Shown here piece by piece: positions 62,238-64,000 of a stretch of DNA of 64,000 bases. Positions within the stretch are counted from its first letter, which is position 1, and each line of letters starts with the position of its first letter. Source of the stretch: Pseudanabaena sp. Chao 1811 (GTDB lineage: Bacteria; Cyanobacteriota; Cyanobacteriia; Pseudanabaenales; Pseudanabaenaceae); assembly GCF_027942295.1 (NCBI RefSeq), contig NZ_CP101416.1:2396001-2460000 (forward strand), in the 5' to 3' direction. Both the position numbers and the translations under genes were made by a program. The notes under the pieces are model-generated. The model did not search any database, was not told the origin of the DNA, and worked only from the letters and a program-made list of their open reading frames with translations.

Positions 62238-63347
62238 TCAAACCTCCCTCAAACCTAAACCTAGAGACACAGACATCGCCATACGATCTTGGATGGGAAT
62301 ATCACCATCAACGGATACACCTATAGCAGTAAGTGGATCGATCGCACTTGCAGCAATACCGAGGCGTTGGCTAAAGAATTCGTTCAACTGACCAATACAA
62401 GAGCCAGGGCCTGCAATCAATAGCTGAACTACATCTGAACCAGGAGATTGACTAGTATAGAAATCAATAGAACGGCGCAATTCATCGGAAAGGTCACCAA
62501 CAACCCTCATGATTGCTGCATCACCAGGAGTATTGCCTCCACCTGCTAAGCTCGCAGTGTCCATAGATTGCACAGGTACAACCGTTGAACTCAGCATTTC
62601 CATATCCGTTGTCCGCCGTGGTGGCAGATTAATTGCCCGTAACTGAGCATTTTGAATTTGCGCTGTGCCAATTGGGAAGGTTCTAGAAAATTGCGGTACG
62701 CCATCAACAGTTACAGTAATTTCTGTTGCTTCATACTCAATATCAACGATCGCCACAGCTTCCGCGAGAGTACTAAATCTTGATAGCTCATTGTGCATTG
62801 CTCGAATCAGTGCAAAGCTACTGACTTCCACAACGTCAACCTGTAGCTGCGCTATTTCTAGAGCTTGCATATAGCTGTCGGTTACTTCCTTAGGCGTTGC
62901 CACCATCAGGATTTCAATGCGCTCGATACCGTCATCATCCAATGATGTACCTAGCTTTTGATAGTCCACGTCAGCATCTTCACGGGGAAATGGTAAGTAT
63001 AGGCTAGCTTCTTGATTGAGTACCATTTCGCGTAATTCCAAATCAGGAATCTCCGCAGGTAAGCGAATCAAGCGACTAACCGTCTCACGACCAGGTAGAG
63101 CTGTCGCAACTTTCTTGGCCTTTACTTTTTTCTCTGCAAGCAAACTGCGAATACTTTCTCCCAGCGCTACAGGATCGAGAATGCGCCCTTCTTCAACAAT
63201 TCCTTCAGGAAGCTCAACGCTACCATGCGCCACTAACTTATAGGAAGATTGCCCCTTACGGCGCAATTGAACAAGATTAACTTTCTCGGAAGTAATTTCG
63301 ATTCCGATGCCTTTTTTAGACTTTCCGCCAAACTTTAAGCCGAACAT
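62238..63347 (-). CDS. pilM: Type IV pilus assembly ATPase-like protein PilM
   Basis: This 369-residue actin-fold cytoplasmic protein has GIGIEITSEKVNLVQLRR for the first phosphate loop, SRFSTLAEAVAIVDIEYEATEITVTVDG for the second, and LLIAGPGSCIGQLNEFFSQRLG. It binds the N-terminal tail of PilN and nucleates the platform. It is the first gene of the operon, and a promoter is expected in 63348-63450. Confidence 0.94.
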   Translation of the reverse strand: MFGLKFGGKSKKGIGIEITSEKVNLVQLRRKGQSSYKLVAHGSVELPEGIVEEGRILDPVALGESIRSLLAEKKVKAKKVATALPGRETVSRLIRLPAEIPDLELREMVLNQEASLYLPFPREDADVDYQKLGTSLDDDGIERIEILMVATPKEVTDSYMQALEIAQLQVDVVEVSSFALIRAMHNELSRFSTLAEAVAIVDIEYEATEITVTVDGVPQFSRTFPIGTAQIQNAQLRAINLPPRRTTDMEMLSSTVVPVQSMDTASLAGGGNTPGDAAIMRVVGDLSDELRRSIDFYTSQSPGSDVVQLLIAGPGSCIGQLNEFFSQRLGIAASAIDPLTAIGVSVDGDIPIQDRMAMSVSLGLGLREV

Positions 63348-63515
63348 AAGCGTGTCTTTACGAGTTTTGTAGCTTTTGTAGCACTGGGCATACTAAACAA
63401 TGGAGGGATTATAGACTGTAAGTGTCTATTGTCAATAGGACAAGAAAAAATAATCATGTCCAATGTCGTAGATGTCTGATTTTGCCTTGTTTCTTATAGA
63501 CGATTTTGGTCGTTT

Positions 63516-63574
63516 TAGCAAACAAAATAAAAAAGATTCGGACAATGCCCGAATCTTTTTTATTTTGTTTGCTA
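63516..63574. terminator. Long A/T-rich palindrome upstream of pilM
   Basis: TAGCAAACAAAATAAAAAAG plus GATTCGG pairs with its complement over about 27 bp around ACAATG. Its A- and T-runs are those of a strong terminator. It would end transcription arriving from the gene at 63823 and insulate the pil operon. Confidence 0.7.
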
Positions 63575-63691
63575 TGACTAGTTAGTTTAGGACAAGCACA
63601 AAAGCGCGATCGCTGTAGAGTTTTTGCAATCCAACTGGACTTTTGTGAGACAGGGGAGTAATCCAACTGTTTTGAAATATTTTTTTAAAGT

Positions 63692-63803
63692 AACGTGAGT
63701 TCGATAATGCCATTTGCGCGGCGCGAAGCACCGCGCAAATGGCGGAAAATGGTAAAAATCGCTTAGCGATTTTTACCATTTTCCGTCTTCGTCGAACTGA
63801 CGT
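63692..63803 (+). repeat. Three-way-junction repeat element, copy 2
   Basis: It has the same length, orientation and second hairpin as copy 1 at 4005. By eye six bases differ: one near the left end, four in the loop region of hairpin one, and one near the right end. The four changes turn the TTT loop and its closing pairs into a GAA loop with a C-A mismatch, while the 13-bp base of the stem is unchanged. Confidence 0.85.
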
Positions 63804-63822
63804 TCAAATACTAGAAATATTT

Positions 63823-64000
63823 TTATTTGCTCTTTCGTAGTTCCATTTGCTTGGCTTGGATTAAACCTCGTAAATAGGGGTTCTGTCTTTGCTCACGGGT
63901 AATCTGGTTAAACTCTTTGTTGGTAAATCCCCGTTGATGAATTTCTTTTTCGGTAAAGCTCCGCAACTGACTACAGAGATCCTGTAAAAATTCGGGTGGT
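63823..64000 (-). CDS. C-terminal part of an unidentified protein, cut by the window edge
   Basis: The frame is open from the right edge to the TAA at 63823 and reads PPEFLQDLCSQLRSFTEKEIHQRGFTNKEFNQITREQRQNPYLRGLIQAKQMELRKSK. It is charged, helical and free of rare features, and it looks like coding sequence. I do not recognise the family. Its terminator is probably the palindrome at 63516. Confidence 0.6.
   Translation of the reverse strand, partial: PPEFLQDLCSQLRSFTEKEIHQRGFTNKEFNQITREQRQNPYLRGLIQAKQMELRKSK

Noticed and set aside
1-64000. CRISPR arrays and prophage
   Set aside because: No regularly spaced direct repeats and no phage structural, integrase or Cas genes were seen.

Overview
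The window reads as a piece of a cyanobacterial chromosome. The palindrome GCGATCGC (HIP1) and its core CGATCG occur throughout. The gene content also fits: pilMNOQ, a UPF0284 cobalamin-type protein, DUF2256, DUF2993, XisH/XisI, DUF29 and DUF5615 relics, a class III adenylate cyclase and a CheB-CheR-PAS kinase fusion. I would guess a filamentous or Pseudanabaena-like lineage, but no rRNA or other marker fixes this.

Layout. 1-7750: an M20 amidohydrolase cut by the window edge, a sugar-kinase-like phosphotransferase, an Uma2 nuclease-like protein with a close partner, a GNAT acetyltransferase, a DUF2993 lipid-binding protein and a kinase-FGE fusion. 7784-24000: a large CheB/CheR/PAS histidine-kinase-like protein without its phosphoacceptor His, glutamate synthase, an adenylate cyclase, a phnDCE-type ABC importer and a membrane protein. 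23842-33459: a DUF58 protein, HemW, a TAT-exported caspase-like protein without its catalytic Cys, a broken xisH/xisI pair, a WD40 protein and FtsH. 33683-38378 is an accessory stretch: darG with a darT gene broken by an amber codon, an unrecognised gene, a complete IS630-type insertion sequence with TA target duplication and a -1 slippery site, and a VapBC-like pair. 38514-44487: a B12-dependent ribonucleotide reductase with a 394-residue intein, a possible small protein, CinA, KhpA and ribosomal protein S16. 44608-53754: a surface-glycan locus with three glycosyltransferases, a sugar aminotransferase, a sugar N-formyltransferase, a methyltransferase and a Wzm/Wzt-type ABC exporter. 53831-57801: UPF0284, DUF2256, a patch of decayed genes (IS630 relic, DUF5615 tail, DUF29 head), a helical protein and a TPR protein. 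57843-63347: tRNA-Thr and the type IV pilus operon pilM-N-O-Q.

Two threads run across the window. First, intergenic spaces are rich in long perfect palindromes. Some of these are assembled into larger folded repeats with conserved outer ends and exchangeable inner hairpins; one element is present at both ends of the window (4005 and 63692) with only six differences by eye. Second, several proteins keep their domain architecture but have lost a key catalytic residue or are cut by one nonsense codon: the histidine kinase His, the caspase Cys, and in-frame TAG codons in darT and xisI. I found no CRISPR array, prophage or recognisable biosynthetic cluster other than the glycan locus.
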